Of a DNA stretch of 64,000 nucleotides, positions 27,860-36,350 are shown piece after piece. The translations under genes and the position numbers were made by a program. Every line of letters starts with the position of its first letter. The stretch's first letter is position 1. Origin of the DNA: a virus. The notes below the pieces were generated by a model, which worked only from the letters and a program-made list of their open reading frames with translations, ran no database searches and had not been told where the DNA came from. The DNA is taken from the IMG/VR virus record IMGVR_UViG_3300046804_003463, positions 1 through 64,000 of that record, one strand, 5' to 3'.

Positions 27860-28905
27860 AATTTCTTCCAAAAAGTAAATTTGGCTATAGCCTCAAGTCC
27901 ATAAAATGTATTACTATCTATGATTTCCTGAATTTCGCCTGTTGAAAAACCGTTCAGCACCATCTCATTTATATCTTTACCTTCAATGTTATCAGGCCAA
28001 ATTACAACATTATGATTTGATTTGATAGCATCCTCAATCAATTTACACACTTCTTTATTTCTTGGTTCATTATCAAATACCAAGGTAATTTTTTCTGCAT
28101 GAATATTTTTCACTGTTAAAGATAAATTAGCATCACCCGATGCTACACAATTATTCAGAAACAAACTATCTAGTGGACCTTCTACAAGATAAACACGTTT
28201 CTTTAAATCAACTCTGTCCATACCAAAGACAAGTTTACTTGTTGATTCATCTGTTCTCAATGTAACATAGCGTAGTGTGCGGTCGCTTGTCTCTAAAGCA
28301 CGACCAGACACAGCAATTAGTTCGTTCTGGTAATTAAAATATGGTATAACTAGCCTAGCGTCTTCAACTAGTTTCTTATCGTGATTTGGTATAAGCGCAT
28401 CACAAAATGCTTTGTAGTTTGAAGTGAACAACAACTTATCATAATGTTCTTCAGGTATTAAACGATTCTCAGCGTATGTTAGACAAAAATGTCCACTTGG
28501 TAAGTTACTGAGCCATTCCCCATGTTCAAATATGCTGCGCTTTTTGATGTGACCAAATTTGGGTGGGTTGGTGACGATTCGTGGTGAAAACTCACTCTTT
28601 CTGTGATACGTGTTGGCAGTTCCGGTTGTGCCCGACTTGTACTTTTCGAGTACATATTCTCCATGTAAGGATGGGTCGATGTGCTTGAGGAAATTGGCGA
28701 CATTTGTTCCTACTCCACAGTTATGACAGCGATAGAATAAATCATTGCCCTTGGCAAAAATATAACCACGGGCTTTGATTTTGTTAGTTTTGGAATCTCC
28801 ACAATACGGGCAAGAGAAGTTCCACAGATTGTCACCCTTCTGCTTGAAATTACGCAAGCGTGAAGAGGTCAATCTCACATATTTTGTATCAATATAAAGA
28901 GCCAT
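27856..28905 (-). CDS. 61: T4-like DNA primase
   Basis: The 349-aa gp61 has an N-terminal zinc ribbon (Cys32, Cys35, Cys60, Cys63 in SCPYCGDSKTNK and YRCHNCGVG), a RALETSDRTLRYVT region and the Toprim core VYLVEGPLDSLFLNN with ITLVFDNEPRNKE. It makes RNA primers with helicase gp41. Overlaps thyX by 4 bases. A promoter with TTGATT and TATAAT lies just upstream. Confidence 0.93.
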   Translation of the reverse strand: MALYIDTKYVRLTSSRLRNFKQKGDNLWNFSCPYCGDSKTNKIKARGYIFAKGNDLFYRCHNCGVGTNVANFLKHIDPSLHGEYVLEKYKSGTTGTANTYHRKSEFSPRIVTNPPKFGHIKKRSIFEHGEWLSNLPSGHFCLTYAENRLIPEEHYDKLLFTSNYKAFCDALIPNHDKKLVEDARLVIPYFNYQNELIAVSGRALETSDRTLRYVTLRTDESTSKLVFGMDRVDLKKRVYLVEGPLDSLFLNNCVASGDANLSLTVKNIHAEKITLVFDNEPRNKEVCKLIEDAIKSNHNVVIWPDNIEGKDINEMVLNGFSTGEIQEIIDSNTFYGLEAIAKFTFWKKL

Positions 28906-28911
28906 ACATTC

Positions 28912-28940
28912 ATTATAACACTACTGCTCAAGAAAATCAA
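28912..28940 (-). promoter_or_regulatory. sigma-70-type promoter for primase
   Basis: TTGATT, 17 bp, TATAAT, in a 35-bp gap directly upstream of the primase gene; the leader is very short. Confidence 0.6.
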
Positions 28941-29369
28941 TCAATTAAAAAACTTTGCCAGGTATTCGAATTTTACGTTAGAAATAATCCATGCGACAAC
29001 CACAACGCCGCCGGCGACCATCCACTTCCACTGCATCAAAGACTTTAGGTCATCGTCTTCTTTTTGATTGTGTTCGGTGATATGGTCACGCAACGATTTG
29101 ATTTCATCCATGATTCTACGTTCTGTCAGTTCAATCTTATCGGATAGATTTCTGTCTGTGGTAGTAATCCTCGAATGAAGTTCCTTAATATCGCTAACGG
29201 TATCTTCTTTGCGTTTGTCCATGTCTTTGTAAATTTGGTTGACCACCGATGAATTGTTATCTGAGAGTTTCTCGATAACACGATCCATCTTTTCACAAAG
29301 GTCAACAAGTGTGTTGACTTTCTCTTTGAGAACGCCAACTTCCACTTTGAGTGCTACATCTCCGTCCAT
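28941..29369 (-). CDS. coiled-coil protein with C-terminal membrane helix, 142 aa
   Basis: Residues 8-105 are heptad-like (VEVGVLKEKVNTLVDLCEK, then LSDKIELTERRIMDEIKSL), residues about 113-131 are a membrane helix (MVAGGVVVVAWIISNVKF). The design recalls XhlA-type haemolysin/holin helper proteins. First gene of the lysis region. Confidence 0.72.
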   Translation of the reverse strand: MDGDVALKVEVGVLKEKVNTLVDLCEKMDRVIEKLSDNNSSVVNQIYKDMDKRKEDTVSDIKELHSRITTTDRNLSDKIELTERRIMDEIKSLRDHITEHNQKEDDDLKSLMQWKWMVAGGVVVVAWIISNVKFEYLAKFFN

Positions 29370-29372
29370 TGC

Positions 29373-29570
29373 TTACTTCTTATCAGGTATCGCTGTACCT
29401 TCCAGTTTTTTGTGGACTTTGATAGTCTTGCAGACTTCTTTTTCTTTTTTAGTTTTGTTATCAAACTCTTTGACACACACTTTCTTTTCTTCAGCAGCAA
29501 AAGCGCCTTTGCTTAGTGGTACGAAAAGCAGAGCCAAAATCATGGATAAGAATGCAATTTCTTTTTTCAT
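29373..29570 (-). CDS. small secreted protein, 65 aa
   Basis: Signal peptide MKKEIAFLSMILALLFVPLS ending about AFAAE; mature part is Lys-rich with two cysteines (KKVCVKEFDN, KEVCKTIKV) that could form a disulfide. Overlaps the upstream holin-like gene by 4 bases. Confidence 0.72.
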   Translation of the reverse strand: MKKEIAFLSMILALLFVPLSKGAFAAEEKKVCVKEFDNKTKKEKEVCKTIKVHKKLEGTAIPDKK

Positions 29571-29794
29571 TTTTCTTCCTTCGAAACAAATTTTTCGGTT
29601 GCGGTAAATCCCAATCCACCAAGCACAACATACATTATAACATCAAGTGTCTGAGGATTCAATTTCTTTTCAAAAAACAATTCGGCAATAAAACCAGTAG
29701 CAAGCAAAAGGAACGCCAAAAAGGTAATGAACCTTTTGCTGCTAGGCTGTTGCTCACCTTCAGCGGTGAGCATTTGTATCATAAATTTTTTCAC
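29567..29794 (-). CDS. holin-like membrane protein, 75 aa
   Basis: Two helices (FITFLAFLLLATGFIAELFF and LDVIMYVVLGGLGFTATEKF) with SSKRF before the first. This pattern is common in lysis regions of aquatic T4-like phages. Likely holin or antiholin. Confidence 0.7.
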   Translation of the reverse strand: MKKFMIQMLTAEGEQQPSSKRFITFLAFLLLATGFIAELFFEKKLNPQTLDVIMYVVLGGLGFTATEKFVSKEEK

Positions 29795-30273
29795 AGTTCT
29801 GGATGTGGTGGCTGTGCTGGTGCTTCTTTACCACCAAAACCTGTTGCCACTGTTGGTGCAAATGATGCAAATGCATCAAATCCAGCAGACATACCCATTG
29901 GTGCTGCAAACCCAGCCATGCTCGTTGGTGAACTAAAGCCCACTGAACTTACTGGAGCTGGTGGTGGAGATGGTGGAGGTGGCTTGTTTGCTGCTTCAAG
30001 TGCCTTTGCTCTCAACTCTTTATCATCACCTGCTAACATAATACCCGACAATGTACCAGTCAAGAATGTAGCAATTGGAATAATCAATTCAAAAAACTTA
30101 TTGTCAACAGGACTCATGCCGTTCATTGGCTGAGTAACAAAAATCAAACTATACAGAACAACAAAAACAATACCAAATAGTGTTAGACCTAAAACGATAC
30201 CAATGAAAAACTTCAGTCGTGCGTTTAGTTCTTCAGTGGTGTATCTTTCTCCTGACCATAATTCGTTAATCAT
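29791..30273 (-). CDS. membrane protein with proline/alanine-rich tail, 160 aa
   Basis: GGAGAATGCAA sets the start at MINELWSGERYTTEELNAR. Two membrane helices at about 22-48 and 64-83, then NKPPPPSPPPAPVSSVG and a Gly/Phe/Met-rich tail. Placed between the holin-like gene and the lipoprotein; a lysis or envelope role is likely. Confidence 0.7.
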   Translation of the reverse strand: MINELWSGERYTTEELNARLKFFIGIVLGLTLFGIVFVVLYSLIFVTQPMNGMSPVDNKFFELIIPIATFLTGTLSGIMLAGDDKELRAKALEAANKPPPPSPPPAPVSSVGFSSPTSMAGFAAPMGMSAGFDAFASFAPTVATGFGGKEAPAQPPHPEL

Positions 30274-30494
30274 TTGCATTCTCCTTTACTTGGAACTTGT
30301 AGCATTGGTTGTGAAGGTTGACCGACTTTATTTTTTTCGTAATGTGTCAAATCTTCTGGACAAGTTCCGTTTGCGCTACAGTATGGTTTTTTACATTGTT
30401 TCTGTTCCCAATTTTCTGGGTCTTGACATGGATAACGATATCTTTCTTCACAAGCAACCAGTAATGGTAACAATAGAAGGACTAGATATTTCAT
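30270..30494 (-). CDS. lipoprotein, 74 aa
   Basis: Lipobox LLVAC after MKYLVLLLLPLLVAC; mature part has four more cysteines (YPCQDPE, KQCKKPYC, NGTCPED). Probably an envelope lipoprotein of the lysis module. Confidence 0.78.
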   Translation of the reverse strand: MKYLVLLLLPLLVACEERYRYPCQDPENWEQKQCKKPYCSANGTCPEDLTHYEKNKVGQPSQPMLQVPSKGECK

Positions 30495-31111
30495 CAGTGT
30501 ACTCCTAGAACATGAAGTGCATGTTCATAATGTTTCTTGCGGTCTTCAAGTCCTATGGTGCCACCATTAATTCTCTTAGTCATGGTCAGAATATCACCTT
30601 TATCTGCCCATTGATTCAGTTTGTTTGTTTCCCAAAACCAACATGCAGATTGTGCAGCGCCTTCAAATGTTTGTGTATATTCTGCTGCTTCTTCAGGAGA
30701 TATTTCTAATGAAGCGGCAAACCAAGTATAGTTTGTTTTGCCAGTCAGTTGAATCAGTCCACGGCCACGGTATTTGTAGCCGTCACCAGATGCTTCGTTG
30801 CCATTACCCATACGGTCGGCGTAAATACGATTAGCAATTTTCTCTGGTTTCTTTTCATATGCTTTTGCAGTTGCCATATCTGGAAAATACTTTCCAAATA
30901 TTTTCATCAGACTTTCTGCTTTGTAGTTCAAGTTCTCTGTGAGAAAAACAAAACCACCAGACTCATGTGAGCATTGTGCAATAAACGATGCAATACGCTG
31001 TGGCGTATTGATTTCATAATCTGGAAGTAATTGGCTTAATGCTTTGTGCCACTGATCAATATATGGGTTTTTTGGTAGTAATTGTTTTAATTGTTCTTTT
31101 GTGAGTTCCAT
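30494..31111 (-). CDS. GH19 (chitinase-like) endolysin
   Basis: The 205-aa catalytic domain has SFIAQCSHESGGFVFLTENL with the catalytic Glu in HES, YADRMGNGNEASGDGYKYRG and YRGRGLIQLTGKTNY. GH19 endolysins cut peptidoglycan glycan. No cell-wall-binding domain or signal peptide is visible, so release needs a holin. Forms the core of the lysis cassette. Confidence 0.93.
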   Translation of the reverse strand: MELTKEQLKQLLPKNPYIDQWHKALSQLLPDYEINTPQRIASFIAQCSHESGGFVFLTENLNYKAESLMKIFGKYFPDMATAKAYEKKPEKIANRIYADRMGNGNEASGDGYKYRGRGLIQLTGKTNYTWFAASLEISPEEAAEYTQTFEGAAQSACWFWETNKLNQWADKGDILTMTKRINGGTIGLEDRKKHYEHALHVLGVH

Positions 31112-31126
31112 GTGTATCCTCAGGTA

Positions 31127-31387
31127 TTATTTTACGGAATCAAAAATCTCCTTTTGTAATCTATACCATTCTATCCACATGTCAACTTTGTCACTACACT
31201 TATGATACTCCATGTAGTTGTCAGATACGACCGTAATCACATCACTCAGTTTGGTCGTGTCTTCTTTTAGTTGTGTCAGTGGCGGGCAAGGTTTTCCTAG
31301 TGATTCTGGCATTTCAGGAAACTTACGAGCCACTGGCACGGTAGTGCTACAGCCAGACAGCAATAAGACTATAAGTAATTTTTTCAT
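31127..31387 (-). CDS. o-spanin (Rz1-like outer-membrane lipoprotein)
   Basis: Lipobox LLLSGC after MKKLLIVLLLSG; the mature region has FPEMPESLGKPCPPLTQLKE and YHKCSDKVDMWIEWY, as seen in spanin partners of T4-like aquatic phages. Overlaps the i-spanin gene by 4 bases. Confidence 0.83.
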   Translation of the reverse strand: MKKLLIVLLLSGCSTTVPVARKFPEMPESLGKPCPPLTQLKEDTTKLSDVITVVSDNYMEYHKCSDKVDMWIEWYRLQKEIFDSVK

Positions 31388-31821
31388 GGCTTCTTGGCTG
31401 CTTCGTTCAAAATACTTACTACGTTGGGATCAAGTTCACACTTCGCATCAATAACTTTTTCCACTTCCTTAATCTTTTGGACAATAATCTCTCGTTTTTC
31501 AACGACTCTCTTTGTTCTCTCTCTGATTTGCGTTTCAATAACAACATTTGTCTGCTGTGATTTCGCTTCTGCATCTTTCACTTTCTCCTCTAGTTCAGCC
31601 ACTCGTTGACGCCATTCTTGCTCTACGCTATAGCCTCCTTTCCAATATATACCGACACAGAGCAGTGCTATGGAAACATATTTGATTATGTTCGCATAGT
31701 TGCTAATGAATAATAGTCTGCTACCTATGAAACCTAAGATGGTGCCTATGACACCACAAACTAAAACTGTATTAATAATGAATAGAAGAAAACCAGAGGG
31801 CAAAAAACTAAGAAGCCACAT
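31384..31821 (-). CDS. i-spanin (Rz-like inner-membrane protein)
   Basis: Membrane helices in about residues 8-55 are followed by GGYSVEQEWRQRVAELEEKV and a long coiled coil to KREIIVQKIKEVEKVI. With the lipoprotein it should form the complex that fuses the two membranes at lysis. Confidence 0.83.
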   Translation of the reverse strand: MWLLSFLPSGFLLFIINTVLVCGVIGTILGFIGSRLLFISNYANIIKYVSIALLCVGIYWKGGYSVEQEWRQRVAELEEKVKDAEAKSQQTNVVIETQIRERTKRVVEKREIIVQKIKEVEKVIDAKCELDPNVVSILNEAAKKP

Positions 31822-32041
31822 TTGATTTTCTCTTTAGGAATGAAATGAATGTCGCAGTCTTGCGTTTCTTGACACCAGGTTCACCCTGTGGTCCTACACC
31901 AAGTCCGGCAATAGCACCACCGCCGACTGCGTTTGCTGGTGCGCCCATAGCACCAGCATCTTCTTTGAGTGGTTTACAGACTTTATCGGTGCTACACCAA
32001 TAATAACCTGCACCACATTCTTTTTTGAATTCGTTAGACAT
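31808..32041 (-). CDS. small glycine-rich protein, 77 aa
   Basis: Start MSNEFKKECGAGYYWCS is chosen; the longer frame overlaps the upstream structural gene. Three cysteines (ECGAG, WCSTDKVCKP), then a Gly-rich GLGVGPQGEPG and basic tail. Probably a virion-associated accessory. Confidence 0.68.
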   Translation of the reverse strand: MSNEFKKECGAGYYWCSTDKVCKPLKEDAGAMGAPANAVGGGAIAGLGVGPQGEPGVKKRKTATFISFLKRKSNVAS

Positions 32042-32057
32042 AGTTTTATTTATGTTA

Positions 32058-32774
32058 TTAGTACCCTGTTCCACCAACATTATAGCCAGTATATACAGTC
32101 CAATTTGTGCCTGTGCTATCTCCAACCATAACATAACTTTGATTGGCAGTTACACCACGATTTGATGGTCCCAAATCACCGCCTGTGAGTTTTGCTGTAG
32201 AACTGTACAAACCGGAAATGACACCAACATTATTATTACCTCTTGCTTGTACACCAACCAACAATTCAATCCAAGGACTGCCACCAGTCAGACTTGGGTT
32301 AAAAAATGTTAATTCATACACCATGTTGGGGCTGCCCGGTGTGCCAGTTGTTGATGATGTTCCTTCCCAACGCAACCTCTTATAGTCTGTACCCGAAGTA
32401 AAACTTGAAACTCTTTGCCATGAATTATCTGCGGCGGCAAAAAATATTTTATTGAGAGCAGGTGAAGATGCACTTAGACCATTGAATTGATTTGAGCCTG
32501 AACCGAATGTTACATAGTAATTTGAGTTTGGAAAAAAACTAGTATAACCAGTATTATTGTATGTCCATGTAAATGGTAAAGTCACATTTGTATTTGCATC
32601 ATCACCAGTTGATGAAATGATAGATGTCCAACCAGATGCGGGAAATGGACTTTGTGCGCCAGCACCCAGAACGGGCGCCTTTGTGCCAGTGTTTAATGTA
32701 TAAACACCACTAACTGGTATCTGTGAATCAACGTAGATTCCACCAGTGATTGTGATGCCAGGTCCGATTATCAT
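32058..32774 (-). CDS. probable virion surface protein, 238 aa
   Basis: Ser/Thr/Gly/Asn-rich beta protein opening MIIGPGITITGGIYVDSQ, with TYNNTGYTSFFPNSNYYVTF. Low charge and repeat-like beta strands suggest a head fibre or tail-fibre-associated protein. No enzymatic motif. Confidence 0.7.
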   Translation of the reverse strand: MIIGPGITITGGIYVDSQIPVSGVYTLNTGTKAPVLGAGAQSPFPASGWTSIISSTGDDANTNVTLPFTWTYNNTGYTSFFPNSNYYVTFGSGSNQFNGLSASSPALNKIFFAAADNSWQRVSSFTSGTDYKRLRWEGTSSTTGTPGSPNMVYELTFFNPSLTGGSPWIELLVGVQARGNNNVGVISGLYSSTAKLTGGDLGPSNRGVTANQSYVMVGDSTGTNWTVYTGYNVGGTGY

Positions 32775-33163
32775 TTTAGATTTCTGAGAACTTCTGCGAC
32801 ATTCATATCAATCGGTATTTCTGATGATATGATGTCTGTGCCGTTGATGCCACGAACTCTTTCGGGCATGAGATTCAAAAATATCAAATATGTTTTGAGA
32901 ATACTATAATCACTTTTGTTGGTGTGATAAAACATTATTCTCGTCGATACTTCAGGACCAAAAATATTGTACAAAACAACAATGTGATTGAGTATCAGTC
33001 GCTCACGCATTTCACCATGTTTAGAGTAACGTCTGAATAATCGTTTGAGATAATTTAATCGCTTCATGTCCTCAGTGAACTCACTCATGATGCAATTAGG
33101 CCTATCATAAGCCTTTGCAGCATATAACATAATATTTTCTTCAGTCAGATTCTCAAACGACAT
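32771..33163 (-). CDS. conserved phage protein, 130 aa
   Basis: ENIMLYAAKAYDRPNCIMSE, LKRLFRRYSKHGEMRERLIL and LKTYLIFLNLMPERVRGI define a helical family that I recognise in cyano- and pelagi-T4-like phages, next to virion genes. Function unknown. Confidence 0.82.
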   Translation of the reverse strand: MSFENLTEENIMLYAAKAYDRPNCIMSEFTEDMKRLNYLKRLFRRYSKHGEMRERLILNHIVVLYNIFGPEVSTRIMFYHTNKSDYSILKTYLIFLNLMPERVRGINGTDIISSEIPIDMNVAEVLRNLK

Positions 33164-33170
33164 AATAAAT

Positions 33171-33192
33171 GCGGCTGACCGAAGCCAGCCGC
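33171..33192 (-). terminator. strong TTCG hairpin between virion genes
   Basis: A 9-bp stem (GCGGCTGGC pairing with GTCAGCCGC) closes a C(TTCG)G tetraloop. It lies in the gap after the 33201-33779 gene. The following bases (ATTTATT) are only weakly T-rich, so it may be a terminator or an RNA-stabilising 3' end. Confidence 0.7.
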
Positions 33193-33200
33193 CAATTCAA

Positions 33201-33779
33201 TCAAGAGTCAGGTGCAATAGCGTCATCAGATGCGTCACCAGTCATTGAACCCATTGCTACTAGAGTTTCAAATGTGGTGCGACCATTGCGTCCACCCATT
33301 GTAAAGGTGAATGCAGTGTTTCCAAATGTGTTCGCTGTTGGTGTACCAGTATACAGACCAGCATTTGAAACTGAGATGCTAGAAATTCTACCAGTAGCAG
33401 CAGTCGTTACGCTGACTTGTGCAGAGGTGTTATTTGTACCACCACCAGACAATACCAGTGTATATGTGCAGGCCGATGCTGCTGGACCTACAGCGCCAGT
33501 GTTTGCTGTAACTGACACAACAGGACCAGAACCTTTTGTACGAGCTACCCAACCAGCATGTGTTGGTTGACCGTCAGTGATAAGTGGCTCTTCTGTCGTA
33601 TCTATACCGAATACACCAAACTCTACATTTGTGCGGGTTGCACTCATGTATGTGTTACCAAATACTGATGAAGTTTCCGAATTAGCTATACTTTCACCAG
33701 TGGTTGATACATCGTAGCCTGTTAGACCCGAAAAGTTTGGAGCATTGTTAGATGCGTCTACATTTCCCCAAAGTGGCAT
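33201..33779 (-). CDS. probable virion structural protein, 192 aa
   Basis: MPLWGNVDASNNAPNFSGL and ATRTNVEFGVFGIDTTEE open a Gly/Thr/Ala-rich beta protein with THAGWVARTKGSGPV. The MPLWGN start is typical of a major virion accessory protein in cyano-T4-like phages. Confidence 0.78.
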   Translation of the reverse strand: MPLWGNVDASNNAPNFSGLTGYDVSTTGESIANSETSSVFGNTYMSATRTNVEFGVFGIDTTEEPLITDGQPTHAGWVARTKGSGPVVSVTANTGAVGPAASACTYTLVLSGGGTNNTSAQVSVTTAATGRISSISVSNAGLYTGTPTANTFGNTAFTFTMGGRNGRTTFETLVAMGSMTGDASDDAIAPDS

Positions 33780-33810
33780 GTTTTTCTCCTATAAATCTTT
33801 GATTGTTTAT

Positions 33811-35301
33811 TTATGTTTTCTGCATATCGCTAGACAATTCGGGGTCTTTTTGAAACTTGTCCGATGCCTCTTCTTGTTCTTGCTTTTTTCCTTTTGCAGC
33901 ATCTCTTACGATTTGTGCTTTACGGGATAGAGTTCTTGCTGCTGCACTTGGCTCGTCAACGGCTTCACTTACAGTCTTCCAGCCACCCCCCTTTGACTTG
34001 TACCACTTTGATGCCCAACCGTTGGCATATGCAGAAGGATACACATCAAACTTTTGTTTTGCTAGTGCTTTTGCTTTAGACCACAATGCAGGATTGGTCG
34101 GAGCATTCTTCTCTTCAAGATACTCAATCTCTTCGTTGACATGACCATACTTCTTTTTGTACCAATCAGGCATGCCATTCTTTTTTCTCCAATGTCTTAC
34201 AGTCGCAGAATCATTTGCTTGGTCACGATACTTGTTTTCTGCTGTTGTGTTATGACTCTTCATTGCTTCTGCTGCTTCATGTGCATCTTTGGCAATGTGA
34301 ACTAACGCTTCATTAGATTTCTTATGATACTCATGACCTTCTAGTGGATGACGCTGTGATGGACGGCCTTCTGTCAGTTCAACTTCTTCTTTGTTGTATT
34401 TCTTTTTCAAATACTTGTCAACCTTGCGTTCATATTCACCTTTTGGTTTCTTTGCAACAGGAGTACCATGTGGAGAAGGAACATATCGCTTAACTTCTTC
34501 TTTCATACCCTTAGGCTTGATACCTTTTTTCTTCATGTTGATAGCAATTGCTGCCTGTTGTGCAGGATTTGCTGCTTCGCTCAATTCACCACGCAGATAG
34601 TTTGCCGCTGTAGAAATATAATCTTCAGCCAATGTAATCTTTGATTGTACCCATTCAGGAAGATTTGTGTTATCATCCATCATGTCAATCAAATCTTGTG
34701 CATTGAACATTAACGAACGAAGTTGTGACATTGCCATATCGCCTTCGTAATCGTATTCACGTGGGTCTTTTGCTTCTTTCATATGTTCCTCGTTTACTCT
34801 AGGTGATGCTTGAGTGAAAGATTGAAATGGTTTTTTTGAAGGTCCAGAAACATGTCTGCCTTTTTTGAACAATTCATATGAAATTCTTCCAGTTTGAATT
34901 TGTTCATTCACTTCTGTCTCTTCAGAAACTCTTGATGCTTTCATGATACCACGAATCAATGGTGCTTTGAGTTGTTTATGTCTTGGCACAGAAATGTTTT
35001 CTTTTGACTTAGGATGGCCGTATACATCATGACCACCAGAAGTTCTCTTCAGTGACCAACCAGATTTTTTCAGATGAGCATGTACATCACGTGTCTTCAT
35101 GCTTGACTCTGGCATCTCATCAAGTTGTTCAACTGATTCAACTTTATATTTCTTTTTGATTTCGGCCTGCTTTGCAAGTCTTTCTCTGTCATCAGAAATG
35201 CTGTAAGAATGACCTAGTTCTTTGTAATAGTCGGGATGTGGTAGTCCCGACTTCTTACGCAGAGCCATTTGTCGTTGATGTAGTTTATCGGCGACTGACA
35301 T
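33811..35301 (-). CDS. large virion/internal-head-type protein with HicA-like domain, 496 aa
   Basis: Residues 67-126 read as a HicA-type mRNA-interferase fold: MKTRDVHAHLKKSGWSLKRT, then GGHDVYGHP (His91) and SVPRHKQLKAPLIRGIMK. The rest is low-complexity, charged and repeats short KEEVE/VEQLDE-like motifs (residues 55-61, 311-317 area). A C-terminal KALAKQKFDVYPSAYANGWA block is common in marine phage head proteins. Probably a packaged internal protein; toxin activity of the HicA part is unproven. Confidence 0.72.
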   Translation of the reverse strand: MSVADKLHQRQMALRKKSGLPHPDYYKELGHSYSISDDRERLAKQAEIKKKYKVESVEQLDEMPESSMKTRDVHAHLKKSGWSLKRTSGGHDVYGHPKSKENISVPRHKQLKAPLIRGIMKASRVSEETEVNEQIQTGRISYELFKKGRHVSGPSKKPFQSFTQASPRVNEEHMKEAKDPREYDYEGDMAMSQLRSLMFNAQDLIDMMDDNTNLPEWVQSKITLAEDYISTAANYLRGELSEAANPAQQAAIAINMKKKGIKPKGMKEEVKRYVPSPHGTPVAKKPKGEYERKVDKYLKKKYNKEEVELTEGRPSQRHPLEGHEYHKKSNEALVHIAKDAHEAAEAMKSHNTTAENKYRDQANDSATVRHWRKKNGMPDWYKKKYGHVNEEIEYLEEKNAPTNPALWSKAKALAKQKFDVYPSAYANGWASKWYKSKGGGWKTVSEAVDEPSAAARTLSRKAQIVRDAAKGKKQEQEEASDKFQKDPELSSDMQKT

Positions 35302-35303
35302 GA

Positions 35304-36326
35304 CTAGTCTTTCTTAGCCATTTTGGTTGCGGTGGCATACATTACCGACTTTGCACGTTCACCGTAACGCTGTTTGAAACCAGAAAGTTTTTTCTTCATA
35401 CCCATTACATAATCTTCTTTCTTCTTTGCTTCACCTTTTGTCAGTTCACGCTCATCAATTTGCTCAACTGATTCTGGCATTGTCTTTACACCGACAGTTT
35501 TACCAGCAGCAATTTTTGGTTGTTTCTTCTTAGCTTCAAAACTTGCTTTTTGGTCTTCATATTCTTTTGTCCACTCGTCATTTGTTGGCTCTTCAACGAT
35601 GGTTTCAACAAAGCCATTTACCTTGTCGGCATCAAGCACTTCAATTTTTGTACCGTCAATGTCCATCTCTTCAGTTTCAATTGGTGCTAGAACTTTCAGA
35701 CCATGCTCATTGTACAGTTCAAGCATTTCTGTAAATGATGCTGACTCATTGACACGTGTTGAACGCTTGTAGTTTTGACGGGCACCATAACCACCTTTTT
35801 TCTTTGGTGTATCATCTTCATCATCGTCATCTTTGTAGTCACGCTTATGTACAAGACCTGTTGCTGTCTTTGTGACTGAACCTGTTGCTGTCTTACCAGC
35901 ATCCATGCGCTTCTTAGCATCTGCTACAGTTGGAAATGCTTCGTTCAGTTGCTCTTGTTCTGATGCTTCAACTTCTTCATTCTTTTTACCATAGTAATCA
36001 TCTTTGTACATGCGTGATGTTGCCTTACGCAGACCTTTTGTGCGGTTTTTTGTCTTGTCTGCAATTGCTTTGCTTACATATGAACCAAGTGCTTTTCTAC
36101 CTGCTGGTGTATCACCAACTTCGTCTAATTGTTCAACTTCTTCTTTCTTCAGCACACCACGACCAACCAACACATCTTTGTGTGTAATCTTATCTTTTGG
36201 ATGTGCTAGTGCTGCCAAAGATTTCTCTTTGTCGGTTTTTGGTGTTGAACCATGACTTGTTTCTGCCATGATTTTTGCTGCTGCTTCTGCGACACCTTTC
36301 AGTGCCTTGTCATGAAAAATTGACAT
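35304..36326 (-). CDS. internal-head-type acidic/basic protein, 340 aa
   Basis: Low-complexity protein with EEVEQLDEVGDTPAGRKALG, EQEQLNEAFP and ESVEQIDERELTKGEAKK, plus KGYGARQNYKRSTR. These E-rich linkers resemble sites cut by T4-type prohead protease. Ends in KQRYGERAKSVMYATATKM. Probably a head interior or scaffold-associated protein. No enzyme motif. Confidence 0.72.
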   Translation of the reverse strand: MSIFHDKALKGVAEAAAKIMAETSHGSTPKTDKEKSLAALAHPKDKITHKDVLVGRGVLKKEEVEQLDEVGDTPAGRKALGSYVSKAIADKTKNRTKGLRKATSRMYKDDYYGKKNEEVEASEQEQLNEAFPTVADAKKRMDAGKTATGSVTKTATGLVHKRDYKDDDDEDDTPKKKGGYGARQNYKRSTRVNESASFTEMLELYNEHGLKVLAPIETEEMDIDGTKIEVLDADKVNGFVETIVEEPTNDEWTKEYEDQKASFEAKKKQPKIAAGKTVGVKTMPESVEQIDERELTKGEAKKKEDYVMGMKKKLSGFKQRYGERAKSVMYATATKMAKKD

Positions 36327-36350
36327 TGTAGTTCTCCTGATTTAGTTTTG

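Noticed and set aside
32048-32055. CATAAATA-like late motif before the 77-aa gene
   Set aside because: It would put the start of transcription on the ATG itself; no leader or ribosome site, so it is probably AT-rich chance.
33803-33815. ATAAATAAAC late-motif-like stretch upstream of the 192-aa virion gene
   Set aside because: It is near the expected distance, but the match to TATAAATA/CTAAATA is partial; not strong enough to annotate.
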